Shown: piece after piece, positions 25,906-34,664 of the stretch
How the letters are laid out: each line of letters begins with the position of its first letter
How positions within the stretch are numbered: position 1 is the first letter of the stretch
Source: Fidelibacterota bacterium
GTDB taxonomy: Bacteria > Fidelibacterota > UBA2242 > JAFGTP01
Reading direction: 5' to 3'
Assembly: GCA_016934035.1 (NCBI GenBank)
Contig: JAFGTP010000040.1
Span: 62,001 to 126,000 of the forward strand
DNA length: 64,000 bases
Translations under genes and position numbers: made by a program
The notes under the pieces: generated by a model
Told to the model about the DNA's origin: nothing
The model's input: the letters and a program-made list of their open reading frames with translations, nothing else
Database searches by the model: none

Positions 25906-27095
25906 GTAAATATTTTATTGAGGCATTGGCTAATGATTTTTATGTGACGATTCCGGATTTGCGGATGGGGTGGGAGTAACAGTAGATGATCAGCCAGATA
26001 TTGTGATTGAGGAAAACTTTGCTGACTGTTTTTGATGAATTTCCAATAGATTTGATGAAGGGTTTTTTCATAAAGGTGAGAGGTTTCAATTCCAGCCTTG
26101 AGTAATTCTATTTCCAGTTCACTGCGTTTTGCCAGGTCATCAATCAGAATGGGAAATTGGTTGTATGCAACAGTGAATTCGGACCGGGGAATTTGAATGC
26201 CGTCGATGTTTTCAAACAGGTTTATTAATTGTTTCCCATTTTCAATTCGGGCCTGGGTGAGAGTGGCGGCCCGATTCCAGAGTTTTGCGCCAAGGCCTGC
26301 CTGAAAACCCGTAAAAGCAAAGGAATGAAAAGTATCATGCAGGGATGAATATTTATGTTTCGCAATCATTGGATATAGTAAAGTGTAAAAAAAAGGCCGG
26401 ACAGCCAGAACCAGGGCTAAAAATTTTATAAATAATTTGAGTTCTAACAGCCGGTTCAATTTTGGGATTTGGTTAAGGTACAGGCTGATTCCCTTGCTGT
26501 GTCGGGGATCTTTCCAGGTTAAAATCCCTCCGGCCAGGGTGGAAATATTTTTTCCACGATTGAGAGAATAAAAACCAAATTCAGCCCGGGTACCTGATGG
26601 GTAACCTTCCATTTTACTGCCCAGGGAAGAAGCTGCATCTTCGATGATAAAAAGATTGTATTTTTGTCCCAATGCGATGATTTTGTCAATGTTGGTCGGA
26701 ATCCCAAACATGTGAACCGGCATGATGGCAAGTGTCCTTTCATTGATCAGCGGTTCGATTTTGTCGGCATCAATATTAAAGTCCTGAAGGGAAATATCGG
26801 CCACGATACACTCCAGACCGGCCTTTTGAATGGGCAGGAATAAAGAAGGAGCGGTATAATTCGTCAGAATAATCTGGGTTTGTTTTTTATTTTTGCGCAG
26901 GTTTACGATATATTTGAGAAGAATGTAAAAGGCTGTGGTGCCGGAGTTTACCAGGGCGATATTTTCAACATTCAGATAATCCTGAAGGCGGTTTCGAAAA
27001 TTGCGAAGAGATTTTTGGGGAAATAATAATCCAGTGGCAGCGGCCAGGATATCAGAAAAAAGGTATGGCGTTCCGGCAGTTGGCATGCGCAACAT
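25902..27095 (-). CDS. DegT/DnrJ-type aminotransferase-like protein
   Basis: A 397-residue PLP enzyme related to the sugar aminotransferases. The expected PLP lysine is K182 in YSLNRGKNISTLAGG, with NSGTTAFYILLK and FIIEDAASSLGS in order. The sequence around the lysine is less like canonical DegT enzymes than the paralogue at 20761, so a shifted function (dehydratase or different keto-sugar) is possible. It directly abuts the methyltransferase stop (start at 27095, previous gene ends at 27096) and overlaps the following glycosyltransferase by 4 bases. The substrate is unknown. Confidence 0.85.
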   Translation of the reverse strand: MLRMPTAGTPYLFSDILAAATGLLFPQKSLRNFRNRLQDYLNVENIALVNSGTTAFYILLKYIVNLRKNKKQTQIILTNYTAPSLFLPIQKAGLECIVADISLQDFNIDADKIEPLINERTLAIMPVHMFGIPTNIDKIIALGQKYNLFIIEDAASSLGSKMEGYPSGTRAEFGFYSLNRGKNISTLAGGILTWKDPRHSKGISLYLNQIPKLNRLLELKLFIKFLALVLAVRPFFYTLLYPMIAKHKYSSLHDTFHSFAFTGFQAGLGAKLWNRAATLTQARIENGKQLINLFENIDGIQIPRSEFTVAYNQFPILIDDLAKRSELEIELLKAGIETSHLYEKTLHQIYWKFIKNSQQSFPQSQYLADHLLLLPPHPQIRNRHIKIISQCLNKIFT

Positions 27096-27722
27096 CTATT
27101 TCCTCACTTCCAGTAAATATCCTTTGGTAAAAATGGGCAAGCTGCTGCCAATTGGGAAAAAATTATGATATTGGGTCTTGATTTTTTTTAATATATTTTC
27201 AAAATCCCGGCGTCGGTGAGCATGGGTTGACAGCCTATTGTGTTTGAGATTTTTTTGGTATTTGTAATTCAAAACCGGATTGTTTTTATTGCGAAAATCA
27301 ATGTAAAGGACGCCCCCGGGCATCAGGAGCCGGTAAAGGGTTTCGATAATTTTTTCAATCTTTTCAAAAGGGTAAATATTGACCAGGGTATTCAGACAAA
27401 AAATCGTATTGAAGGTATTTTCCGGAAAAGGCATGTCCAGCACATCATAATGCAGAAAATCCGGTGGTTTCAGTTGATTGTCCCGAAACAGTTGCCCGGC
27501 TGTTTCCAGAGCCTCTGCATCCAGGTCAACACCAAAGAGATGGGTGTATTCGTTTGTCCGGGAGCAATATTCTAAAAGAAAAAGGCCATTACCGCAGCAG
27601 GCGTCCAGAAGAGGTTCCCGAATATTATGGATTTTCTTAAAGACTGTTTTTCGAACCAGTTTGGATATTCCTGTTTGAAAGGCTTCTGGCCTGGATAGGT
27701 TGGTCAGATTGAGTTCCTTCAT
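27096..27722 (-). CDS. SAM-dependent methyltransferase (class I)
   Basis: A 208-residue Rossmann-fold methyltransferase. The SAM motif is LLDACCGNGLFLLEY near residues 37-51, with GVDLDAEALE (acidic ribose-binding loop) and YRLLMPGGVLYIDFRNK downstream. Its place among glycosyltransferases suggests methylation of a sugar or a glycan end, which can also cap chain length; the target is inferred only. It follows the GT4 gene at 27726 with a 3-nt gap and abuts the next gene. Confidence 0.87.
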   Translation of the reverse strand: MKELNLTNLSRPEAFQTGISKLVRKTVFKKIHNIREPLLDACCGNGLFLLEYCSRTNEYTHLFGVDLDAEALETAGQLFRDNQLKPPDFLHYDVLDMPFPENTFNTIFCLNTLVNIYPFEKIEKIIETLYRLLMPGGVLYIDFRNKNNPVLNYKYQKNLKHNRLSTHAHRRRDFENILKKIKTQYHNFFPIGSSLPIFTKGYLLEVRK

Positions 27723-27725
27723 GAT

Positions 27726-28877
27726 TCACCCATTTTTTTTTTGTAAGTTTTGACTGATTTTTTCCCATGTAAAAGATTGGCTGGCCCGAAGTCTGCCATA
27801 TTCGCCCATTTTTTTTCTTTGGTCTTCGTTTTCTAACAGGAAACTGACTGTGGTGGCAACAGTATCAGGATTTTCACAATCAATAATAAATCCGGATTTT
27901 TGGTCTTCAACAGCATCGGCAATACCTCCATAGTTTCCGGCAATTACCGGTTTTCCACAGGCTGAGGCTTCCAGGAATACAATGCCAAACCCTTCATAAT
28001 CACCGGCCAGGATTTCATCCTTTGATGTCTGCCGGTTCAGTAAAATAAAAATGTCACAGAGATTGTAATATTCTGGCAGTTGCTTATCATCAACATAACC
28101 ACAGAAGATGATTTTTTCCTCAAGGCCCTTTTGGGCAGCCAGCATTTTCAGCCGCTCTTTTTCTTTTCCTTTCCCTACGATGAGATAAACTAAATGACTG
28201 CAATCTAATTTGGTCATGGCTTCCATAACCCGGTCATGGCCTTTTCGCTCATCGAGACGGGCAACTGTGAGCAGGACCTGCTTGCCTTCCAGGCTGTATT
28301 TTGTAATCAACGATTGAGGTCTCTTTTTTGGGGAAAAGCGGCTGGTATCCACACCGGGGGTAATGATTCTGAATTTTTTTTCGGCAATGCCCAGTTGCAG
28401 AAATTCTGTCTTAGTAAACCGACTGTTGGGTATAATGCAGGTGGCATCTTTTAAAAATGTGCATATCAATCGCATCAGATGTTTGTTTTTTCCGAAACGG
28501 TAGGTTTCGGAGCCATAAACATAGACGATATAAGGCACATTGAATAATTTTTTCATCAGCCACCCTGTCATTCCCGATGACAAAACCTGGCCGCAATGAA
28601 TGCCTGTGTATTGATATTGCAGGTGTAGGCGAAAGACATGGATTGTAACCAGCAGGCTTTTCAGAATTTTATTGAAAAAAGAGGACCCGGTGGGTATGTG
28701 TATTCTGAAAATTTTCAGTTTTGCTGTTTTATCGAATTCCTGATATCCAGGGTATTTTGCCGCTAAAATATGGTTGGAATCAGGATCGTAAAATTTCCAG
28801 ATTTCATAAAAATAAGTGGCAATTCCACTGACTTCCGGAGGAAAATCTCCGGGTATGAGAAGAGTTTTAGGTTTCAT
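27726..28877 (-). CDS. Glycosyltransferase family 4 (GT-B)
   Basis: A 383-residue GT-B enzyme beginning LLIPGDFPPEVSGIATYF, a frequent GT4 N-terminus. The nucleotide-binding part has ILLTVARLDERKGHDRVMEAM-like spacing (VLLTVARLDERKGHDRV), and the donor motif is DYEGFGIVFLEASACGKPVIAG. It lies 3 nt after the GT2 gene and 3 nt before the methyltransferase. The phosphatidylinositol-mannosyltransferase-like DERKG and GFGIVFLEA segments put it in the GT4 mannosyl/glucosyl group, but the sugar is not certain. Confidence 0.92.
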   Translation of the reverse strand: MKPKTLLIPGDFPPEVSGIATYFYEIWKFYDPDSNHILAAKYPGYQEFDKTAKLKIFRIHIPTGSSFFNKILKSLLVTIHVFRLHLQYQYTGIHCGQVLSSGMTGWLMKKLFNVPYIVYVYGSETYRFGKNKHLMRLICTFLKDATCIIPNSRFTKTEFLQLGIAEKKFRIITPGVDTSRFSPKKRPQSLITKYSLEGKQVLLTVARLDERKGHDRVMEAMTKLDCSHLVYLIVGKGKEKERLKMLAAQKGLEEKIIFCGYVDDKQLPEYYNLCDIFILLNRQTSKDEILAGDYEGFGIVFLEASACGKPVIAGNYGGIADAVEDQKSGFIIDCENPDTVATTVSFLLENEDQRKKMGEYGRLRASQSFTWEKISQNLQKKNG

Positions 28878-28880
28878 AAA

Positions 28881-29813
28881 TTAACCATCGCCTTTTTTAA
28901 GAAAAATATAACCGGTTATGTATCCTGCTAAATAGAGGATCAAGCTCAGCAGGTAGAAAATTTTCAGGGTCAAGAGGGTTTTAAAAATACGGCCAATATA
29001 GGAAAAAATGCGCTTCGGCGTACTTCGCTTTGAGCCTACCACCTGGTTATGGGTTGTCGTCAGTTCCAGGACAAACTCAGGGTAAAATTTATTCACATAG
29101 GCCGCCATTTTACCGTTGCGAAAAAATTGCTGACAGAATTTGCCCAAAGTCGCGGGTGGCAGATGGTGGATAAAGAGGTATGGCAAAACGACAACCTTGT
29201 ATCCTGCCTTGCGAATTTCAGCCCGAAGGTAGGGATCCAGGCCTCGGGGAATCAGTTCGTTTTCACCACCAATCCCGATAAATATTTCACGGGGAAAAAT
29301 TGCGCAGGGATGCTCCGCCAAATCGCTTTCCACGATTTCCCGGACAATCGGTGACGTCCGGCGCGGCAGCTGTTCCATCACCTTTCGAACAAACCAGGTG
29401 GCCTTTTCGGGGGGAATATTGGCCACTCCGGCCATTCCGATTTCTGAATGATTTCTTATCATTTTCACCATTTTTTCCAACAAATCCGGGGAACCCAGCC
29501 GGGTATCGTCGTCAAAAGTAACGATATATTGACCCGCTGCCAATTCCACACCGCAGTTGATAGCGCGACCCTGGCGCGAATCGCCAATAACCAGCAGGAT
29601 TTCCCAATCACGGAAGCTTTGGTTTTCAATCTGTTCAAGTAATTCAGGTAAATATCCATCCCTGTTTTTGTCAATAGTGGGTATAATGATACTGATTTGC
29701 GGAGTTTCAATTGTATCTTGACGCCAGATTTCAATGGTGCCTTCAAAGAGTCCGTTTTTGAATTTTACAAAAGGCCGTTCAGGGGACCTGGTGATGGAAT
29801 TATGGAATTTCAT
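28881..29813 (-). CDS. Glycosyltransferase family 2 with C-terminal membrane helix
   Basis: A 310-residue GT-A inverting glycosyltransferase. The N-terminal nucleotide-binding strand is ISIIIPTIDKNR, and the metal-binding DxD motif is TFDDDTRLGSPD around residue 100. The last 30 residues (LTLKIFYLLSLILYLAGYITGYIFL) form one or two membrane helices, consistent with work on a lipid-linked acceptor at the inner face of the membrane. Its start overlaps the end of the CapK-type gene by 14 bases, showing translational coupling. Confidence 0.9.
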   Translation of the reverse strand: MKFHNSITRSPERPFVKFKNGLFEGTIEIWRQDTIETPQISIIIPTIDKNRDGYLPELLEQIENQSFRDWEILLVIGDSRQGRAINCGVELAAGQYIVTFDDDTRLGSPDLLEKMVKMIRNHSEIGMAGVANIPPEKATWFVRKVMEQLPRRTSPIVREIVESDLAEHPCAIFPREIFIGIGGENELIPRGLDPYLRAEIRKAGYKVVVLPYLFIHHLPPATLGKFCQQFFRNGKMAAYVNKFYPEFVLELTTTHNQVVGSKRSTPKRIFSYIGRIFKTLLTLKIFYLLSLILYLAGYITGYIFLKKGDG

Positions 29814-31155
29814 GGTTGATCTCTGATATAAAATATCTGAATTTTCCCGTGGTATCTTTAGTCAGTTTTTCGACTTTTTGAAAATCAACGATGACTTCGG
29901 ATGTCTGTAACAGGTTAAGGAAAAGACGCTGAAATTCAACTTGGGAAACATTTTCAAAATCTCCTTCGTACTGAACCAGAAAACGGTCCGGTTCTTTCTG
30001 AAAAATTCTGAATTTCCGGGGCATCTGAAAATTTTGCTCTACCATTGCCCGTGTCAGGTAGAGAAAAATTTCGCTGGTCAATTTGCGTCCGGTTTTTAAT
30101 CGAATAATGTCAGTAGTTTTGCCGGCATTGAATTTTAGGATCGGCAGTTTGACGCCGCAATCACAGTGAACATCAGTCAATTCTCCCAGGTCTCCGATTC
30201 GGTAGCGAATGAAAGGCATCTGGAAATTGGTCAGTGAAGTCAGTACAAATTCAGCCGGATTGCCATTCACAGAAACCGATTCCACAATTGCATTTTCTGC
30301 AGATACATGCCAGTTCCCGGCCGGACATTCATAGGCAAAACCGCCAATTTCAGAGCATCCGTATTCATTGGCAACCGGAGCATCAAAAAGGTTTTCAATG
30401 GTTTGTCTTTGGTTTGGGTACAATATTTCCGCTGTCACAAAGACAGCCTTGAGAGGTGGTAATTTTTGATTTTCATGCTCATTGATAATGTGAAGGGCCA
30501 ATTGATACACCGAGTTCGAATACCCGTAAATATAATCGGGTTGGCATTTCACCAGGATATGAAAATATTTTTCAAGGTTTTCCTGGGACACATTGAAGCC
30601 ATCCAGCAGAAGTGTGTTGCGAAAAAGGGCTTTTACGGGATCAAAAAACCGATTGAAGCGGTTATAAACCGGGCGTCCCCAGAGGGCCAATTCACGGTCG
30701 CCAATATCAACCCCAAACCATCGTCTGGCCCGCCAGCGGCTGGCCCAATCCCAACTGCTGTAGTCGGAAGTGACTGAAAAGTTGAGCGGTTGACCGCTTG
30801 AACCACTGGTGGTGCAGGCGTAACTCCTTCCATGAAAATTCTGAGTTTTTAAAAGCTTTGGCCCATTAAGGATGATTTCTTTGGTTAGACAGGGAATTTT
30901 TTCCAGGTCTTTCAGGGTTGTAAAACTTTCCGGATAGACAGAATGGTTGCGAAATAAATTTTGATAGTGGGGAATATTTTCTCCTGCATGAAGAAGTAAC
31001 TTTTTCAGCCGGGCTAGTTGGATTTCCTGAATTTTTTTCAGGGTGTAAAACTGGGATTTTTCCAGTTCCCTGAGATATGGGGCCACTTTTTCCCCTTTTA
31101 TCCATTGGGTCAGTGGAAAATGCAGGTATCTGGCAATAGGTGTATAGAGTTTCAT
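29800..31155 (-). CDS. CapK/PaaK-type adenylate-forming enzyme
   Basis: A 451-residue ANL-superfamily protein of the phenylacetate-CoA-ligase-like CapK group that occurs in capsule loci. The ATP loop is TTSGSSGQPLNF, and the motif NEYGCSEIGGFAYEC with a later IRYRIGDLGELTD matches the AMP-binding part. A Cys pair in VHCDCG could bind metal. CapK proteins are thought to activate an acid that decorates a sugar, but the reaction is not settled. It overlaps the GT4 gene at 31152 by 4 bases and the GT2 gene by 14, so it is part of a coupled run. Confidence 0.85.
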   Translation of the reverse strand: MKLYTPIARYLHFPLTQWIKGEKVAPYLRELEKSQFYTLKKIQEIQLARLKKLLLHAGENIPHYQNLFRNHSVYPESFTTLKDLEKIPCLTKEIILNGPKLLKTQNFHGRSYACTTSGSSGQPLNFSVTSDYSSWDWASRWRARRWFGVDIGDRELALWGRPVYNRFNRFFDPVKALFRNTLLLDGFNVSQENLEKYFHILVKCQPDYIYGYSNSVYQLALHIINEHENQKLPPLKAVFVTAEILYPNQRQTIENLFDAPVANEYGCSEIGGFAYECPAGNWHVSAENAIVESVSVNGNPAEFVLTSLTNFQMPFIRYRIGDLGELTDVHCDCGVKLPILKFNAGKTTDIIRLKTGRKLTSEIFLYLTRAMVEQNFQMPRKFRIFQKEPDRFLVQYEGDFENVSQVEFQRLFLNLLQTSEVIVDFQKVEKLTKDTTGKFRYFISEINHEIP

Positions 31156-32306
31156 TGTTCGGTGATTGTTTTAATGATTTTTTCTGTGGTTTTCTGCCAG
31201 GTGAAATGTTCCAGGACCATTTTCCGGCCATTTTTTCCCATTTCACGGGCCTTTTCATGATTTTCCAGCAACCCGATGACAGCATCGGCAAATTTTTGTG
31301 AATGGGTGACATCTACTGTAACGCCGCAATTATTTTCTTCAAACCATTTTTTGATATTGGCGACGGGACTGCAGATGACTGGTTTTTCACAGGCCAGGTA
31401 ATCAAAGAGTTTCATGGGTGAAAGAGAATCATAGACTAATTTTTCCAAATGCCAGGGAGCTACACAAATGTCAAAAGCATTGATGTAGTATTTTGCCTCG
31501 GAAAAAGGAATTTTTCCGGGAAAACGGAAATAGTCGTCCAGTGCCAGGTCACTGACTTGTCTCATCCATCTGGGTCTTTCCTCGCCGTCGCCGGCAATGA
31601 CAAAAAATATATTGTCATATCGCCGGACCAGGATTGTCGCTGCCTGAATCAAAAACTGTACTCCGTGGTAGTGATAGCAACTGCCGATAAAGCCGATTAT
31701 TGTCCTTTTTGCTGGAAGACGGGTCCTTTTTCTGGCCAGAGCTGACGGCAAAGGGTGAAAAAAATCAGGATTGGTGCCGTTTTCGATGACCTGTATCCTT
31801 CTGGGTGATATTTTGTATTTTTCCTGAATCAAGGTTGCCAGTCCCCTGCTGACCGGTACAAGTTTATCAGCATGTTTATAAACCAATTTCTGGACCATCA
31901 GAATGTAGCGGAATTTGAGCCCGCTGTATCCGGATTCGGTGAGTTCCTGGATTGTCCAGCCGTTAATTTCTACCAGCAGGGGAATTGAAAATAACTTTGA
32001 AAAAATCAAAGGCGTCAGGGAACTGGTTTCCCGAAAATAAAGACAATCGGGTTTTTTTGGGTGATATTCGCGGACAAGAAAAAAGAAGGAGATTACATCA
32101 AAGGAAATCCATTTGAAAAAGGAAAATTTAAAAACCGGCACTAGGTGAATGCTCACATGATGGTCAAAAACTGGTTGGGTGATTTTGGGATTGAAAAAGT
32201 GGACATCATGGCCAAATTTTGCCATCCAACTGACTGTTTCGCGTATGTGGTTATTGATACTGCCCAGTTTGCTAAATCCTTCATAGCAAAAATAAAAAAT
32301 TCGCAA
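31152..32306 (-). CDS. Glycosyltransferase family 4 (GT-B)
   Basis: A 384-residue GT-B protein beginning MRIFYFCYEGFSKLGSINNH. The Rossmann fold includes TIIGFIGSCYHYHGVQFLIQA and the donor motif region is YDSLSPMKLFDYLACEKPVICSP. Residues LVPVSRGLATLI and RIQVIENGTNPDFF are typical of GT4 hinge segments. It overlaps the CapK gene by 4 bases and follows the GT at 32309 with a 2-nt gap. No membrane segment is evident. Acceptor and donor sugars are unknown. Confidence 0.9.
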   Translation of the reverse strand: MRIFYFCYEGFSKLGSINNHIRETVSWMAKFGHDVHFFNPKITQPVFDHHVSIHLVPVFKFSFFKWISFDVISFFFLVREYHPKKPDCLYFRETSSLTPLIFSKLFSIPLLVEINGWTIQELTESGYSGLKFRYILMVQKLVYKHADKLVPVSRGLATLIQEKYKISPRRIQVIENGTNPDFFHPLPSALARKRTRLPAKRTIIGFIGSCYHYHGVQFLIQAATILVRRYDNIFFVIAGDGEERPRWMRQVSDLALDDYFRFPGKIPFSEAKYYINAFDICVAPWHLEKLVYDSLSPMKLFDYLACEKPVICSPVANIKKWFEENNCGVTVDVTHSQKFADAVIGLLENHEKAREMGKNGRKMVLEHFTWQKTTEKIIKTITEQ

Positions 32307-32308
32307 AG

Positions 32309-33391
32309 TCAGAAGCCTCCGGTCAATTTTTGGTACAGACGCTCTATTTTTGCCAGATTGGTTTCCCGTGAATAATATTGCCGGACCAGTTTGGCGTTAT
32401 TTTCGACCATGTAAATCAAGTTGGATTTTCTTTCCAGGGATTTTTTCATTTTGAAATACAAAGAATCAATTTCGTTGGTTCTGTATAGTTCCACCTGGAA
32501 ACCTTGTTTTTCAACTTCCAGGTTGGAGTCATTATCGGGCAATATTGGAAAGCATCCGCAGGCCAGGGCTTCCTGCAAAGAAACAGACAGCCCATCGGTG
32601 GGTGAGGTGGTGACGTAAAATTCAGCCTGATGGTAATAATTGTTCATTTCAAAATTTGTTTTTTCCCCTGCAAAAAACACTTTATCGCATATTTTTAAAT
32701 CTATTGCTAATTTTTTTAAGCCAACCTCCTGTGGACCTTTCCCGACGATGATCAATTCAATATCAGGATAATCAAGAGATAATTTGTAAAATGCCTGAAT
32801 CAGCAGGTCGATTCTGTATTTTGGCAATAAAGCTCGGGATGAAATGAAGGTTGTTTTAGATGACATTGTTCGTTGCCGGAACTGAAAAAGGTTGGTATCA
32901 ATTCCATATTGCAAAATGGAGATATTTTTTGACTTTTGGGTTAGACCGATTGCCATTTCTGCCATTTGCTGTGAGGGCAGGGTGATGATATCACTATTCC
33001 TGAGGGCAAATTTGACAAAGTAGCGATTAATCATATCTTTATCAGGGTCCAGGAGAAGATCGGAACCATGGCATGTGACTAACAGAGGATGAAACCCTGT
33101 TTTCGCAGCCAGAAAACCGTAATTGGTGGCATAATGGGCATGGACGATATCAGGCTGGATTTTACGAATTAGTTGCTTGATTTTTTTGATTTTTCGATAT
33201 ATCTGCAGTGAAGCTGAAAGGACCGGAATATTAAAAAACGGCAGACAATCACCGATAAGATGAACCTGAGCGCCCTGAAGGGTGTTTTCAGTGTCGGTGA
33301 TAAGGAAGACACGGTGTCCCCTTTCAACAAAATATTTCAGCCAGTTGATGATATGAATTGAAGTCGCATCAGCGATAAAACATAGTTTCAT
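32309..33391 (-). CDS. Glycosyltransferase family 4 (GT-B)
   Basis: A 360-residue GT-B enzyme. The N-terminal region has MKLCFIADATSIHIINWLKYF, then PDIVHAHYATNYGFLAA and VTCHGSDLL, all typical of GT4. The donor site is TDGLSVSLQEALACGCFPILPDND (E-x7-E-like). Its start overlaps the GT gene at 33388 by 4 bases (ATGA). No signal or membrane helix is seen. The enzyme most likely adds one sugar of the repeat unit. Confidence 0.9.
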   Translation of the reverse strand: MKLCFIADATSIHIINWLKYFVERGHRVFLITDTENTLQGAQVHLIGDCLPFFNIPVLSASLQIYRKIKKIKQLIRKIQPDIVHAHYATNYGFLAAKTGFHPLLVTCHGSDLLLDPDKDMINRYFVKFALRNSDIITLPSQQMAEMAIGLTQKSKNISILQYGIDTNLFQFRQRTMSSKTTFISSRALLPKYRIDLLIQAFYKLSLDYPDIELIIVGKGPQEVGLKKLAIDLKICDKVFFAGEKTNFEMNNYYHQAEFYVTTSPTDGLSVSLQEALACGCFPILPDNDSNLEVEKQGFQVELYRTNEIDSLYFKMKKSLERKSNLIYMVENNAKLVRQYYSRETNLAKIERLYQKLTGGF

Positions 33392-34623
33392 GATTCAAAT
33401 ATTTCGACCAATTTTTTTGTCAAATCTCTATAATGAAATTGCTGTATAAATTCCCAATCGGGTTTGGTGGTCAGTGTGTCGCTGAGCCATTTTTGAAAGA
33501 GTGTAATCAGCTCGCGGCTGATAGCCTCAGCAGAATATTTCGATGGAAAAAATGCATCTCCCGATTTTTCCAGAAGGTCCCGACACTCTCCGGGCGGAAC
33601 AATGGCCAGAATAGGTTTGGAGCAGGCCATGTAATCAAACATTTTTTTGGGGAGATAGGCTGAATAATGGTCATTTTCCGGCAGAAAGAGCAGCAACAGG
33701 GCTGATTGTTCGATGTGTTCATGTAATTCATTCGGGGATTGGTAGGGTAAAAAGGAGACATGGTTTGGAATTTTTTTAATAATGGCATTTTGGATGGCCG
33801 GCTCAATTTTTCCGATGAGCCTGAGGCTGGCTTTTTCGGCAAATTTTTTATTCTGCTCAAGGGCCTGTTGGAAGGCTGTAATGAAAATTTCCGGATTATA
33901 CTCGCCGTAAAAAGATCCGGTATAAATAATTTGAAAATGGCCGGCTTTTTTTTCCTCCGGAAGTATGGTTGAATCAAAGCCATTGGTCAGGACCTGGATT
34001 TTTTTTGCCTCTAGAGATGGGTTTTTTTCCAGAAAACGGTGTTTCATTCCCTTTGTGACCACTGTTATTTTTGATGCGTTTTCGAGGAATTCTTTTTCCA
34101 ATTGCATCTCTTTTATTCCGCGTTTTTTTCCATGAAAGGGATAGTTTTTGTGGGAGGTCCAGAAATCACGAAAGTCACAGACCCAGGGAATATGGAATTC
34201 TTTAGATAATTTTCTTGCAATCATATGAGAAACAACGGTCGGAGAAGTGGAAAAAATCCTATCATATTTTTCAGCAGACAGGCGGATTCGGGCCATTTTT
34301 ATTGCTTTTTTGTACCAGCCGATTTTTGAGTCAGGAACCAGAAAGTGTTCGTTGATAAAATCATAAATTTTGGGAATGGCCAAACCGGAAGACACAATAT
34401 GAAGGTAAAACCACTCAAACTGCCGGGCCCTGATAATCTGCACAGAAGGAGGAATCTCTTTCAATAACTGATTATCCGAAGCCCAGACGAGGCGGGTGTC
34501 AACGGTCAGGACAGTTGGCAACCATTCGTATTCCGGCAGATATTTTACAAATTTCAAAGGCCGGAAAACGCCTCCCCCGGCAATGGGTGGGAAATGATAG
34601 GCAATAATCAATACTTTTTTCAT
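33388..34623 (-). CDS. Glycosyltransferase family 4-like (GT-B)
   Basis: A 411-residue GT-B protein that starts MKKVLIIAYHFPPIAGGGVFRPLKF, a common GT4 N-terminal form. It continues with VCDFRDFWTS and KKIQVLTNGFDS, and its donor-binding portion ends in MFDYMACSKPILAIVPPG. This gene is the first of the minus-strand run that ends at the WecA and HD-GYP genes. The divergent Wzx gene starts about 40 bases away. Sugar specificity is unknown. Confidence 0.88.
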   Translation of the reverse strand: MKKVLIIAYHFPPIAGGGVFRPLKFVKYLPEYEWLPTVLTVDTRLVWASDNQLLKEIPPSVQIIRARQFEWFYLHIVSSGLAIPKIYDFINEHFLVPDSKIGWYKKAIKMARIRLSAEKYDRIFSTSPTVVSHMIARKLSKEFHIPWVCDFRDFWTSHKNYPFHGKKRGIKEMQLEKEFLENASKITVVTKGMKHRFLEKNPSLEAKKIQVLTNGFDSTILPEEKKAGHFQIIYTGSFYGEYNPEIFITAFQQALEQNKKFAEKASLRLIGKIEPAIQNAIIKKIPNHVSFLPYQSPNELHEHIEQSALLLLFLPENDHYSAYLPKKMFDYMACSKPILAIVPPGECRDLLEKSGDAFFPSKYSAEAISRELITLFQKWLSDTLTTKPDWEFIQQFHYRDLTKKLVEIFES

Positions 34624-34664
34624 AGCGTTTGTTTTATTGTAGAGAAAATCTGATATTTGAACTA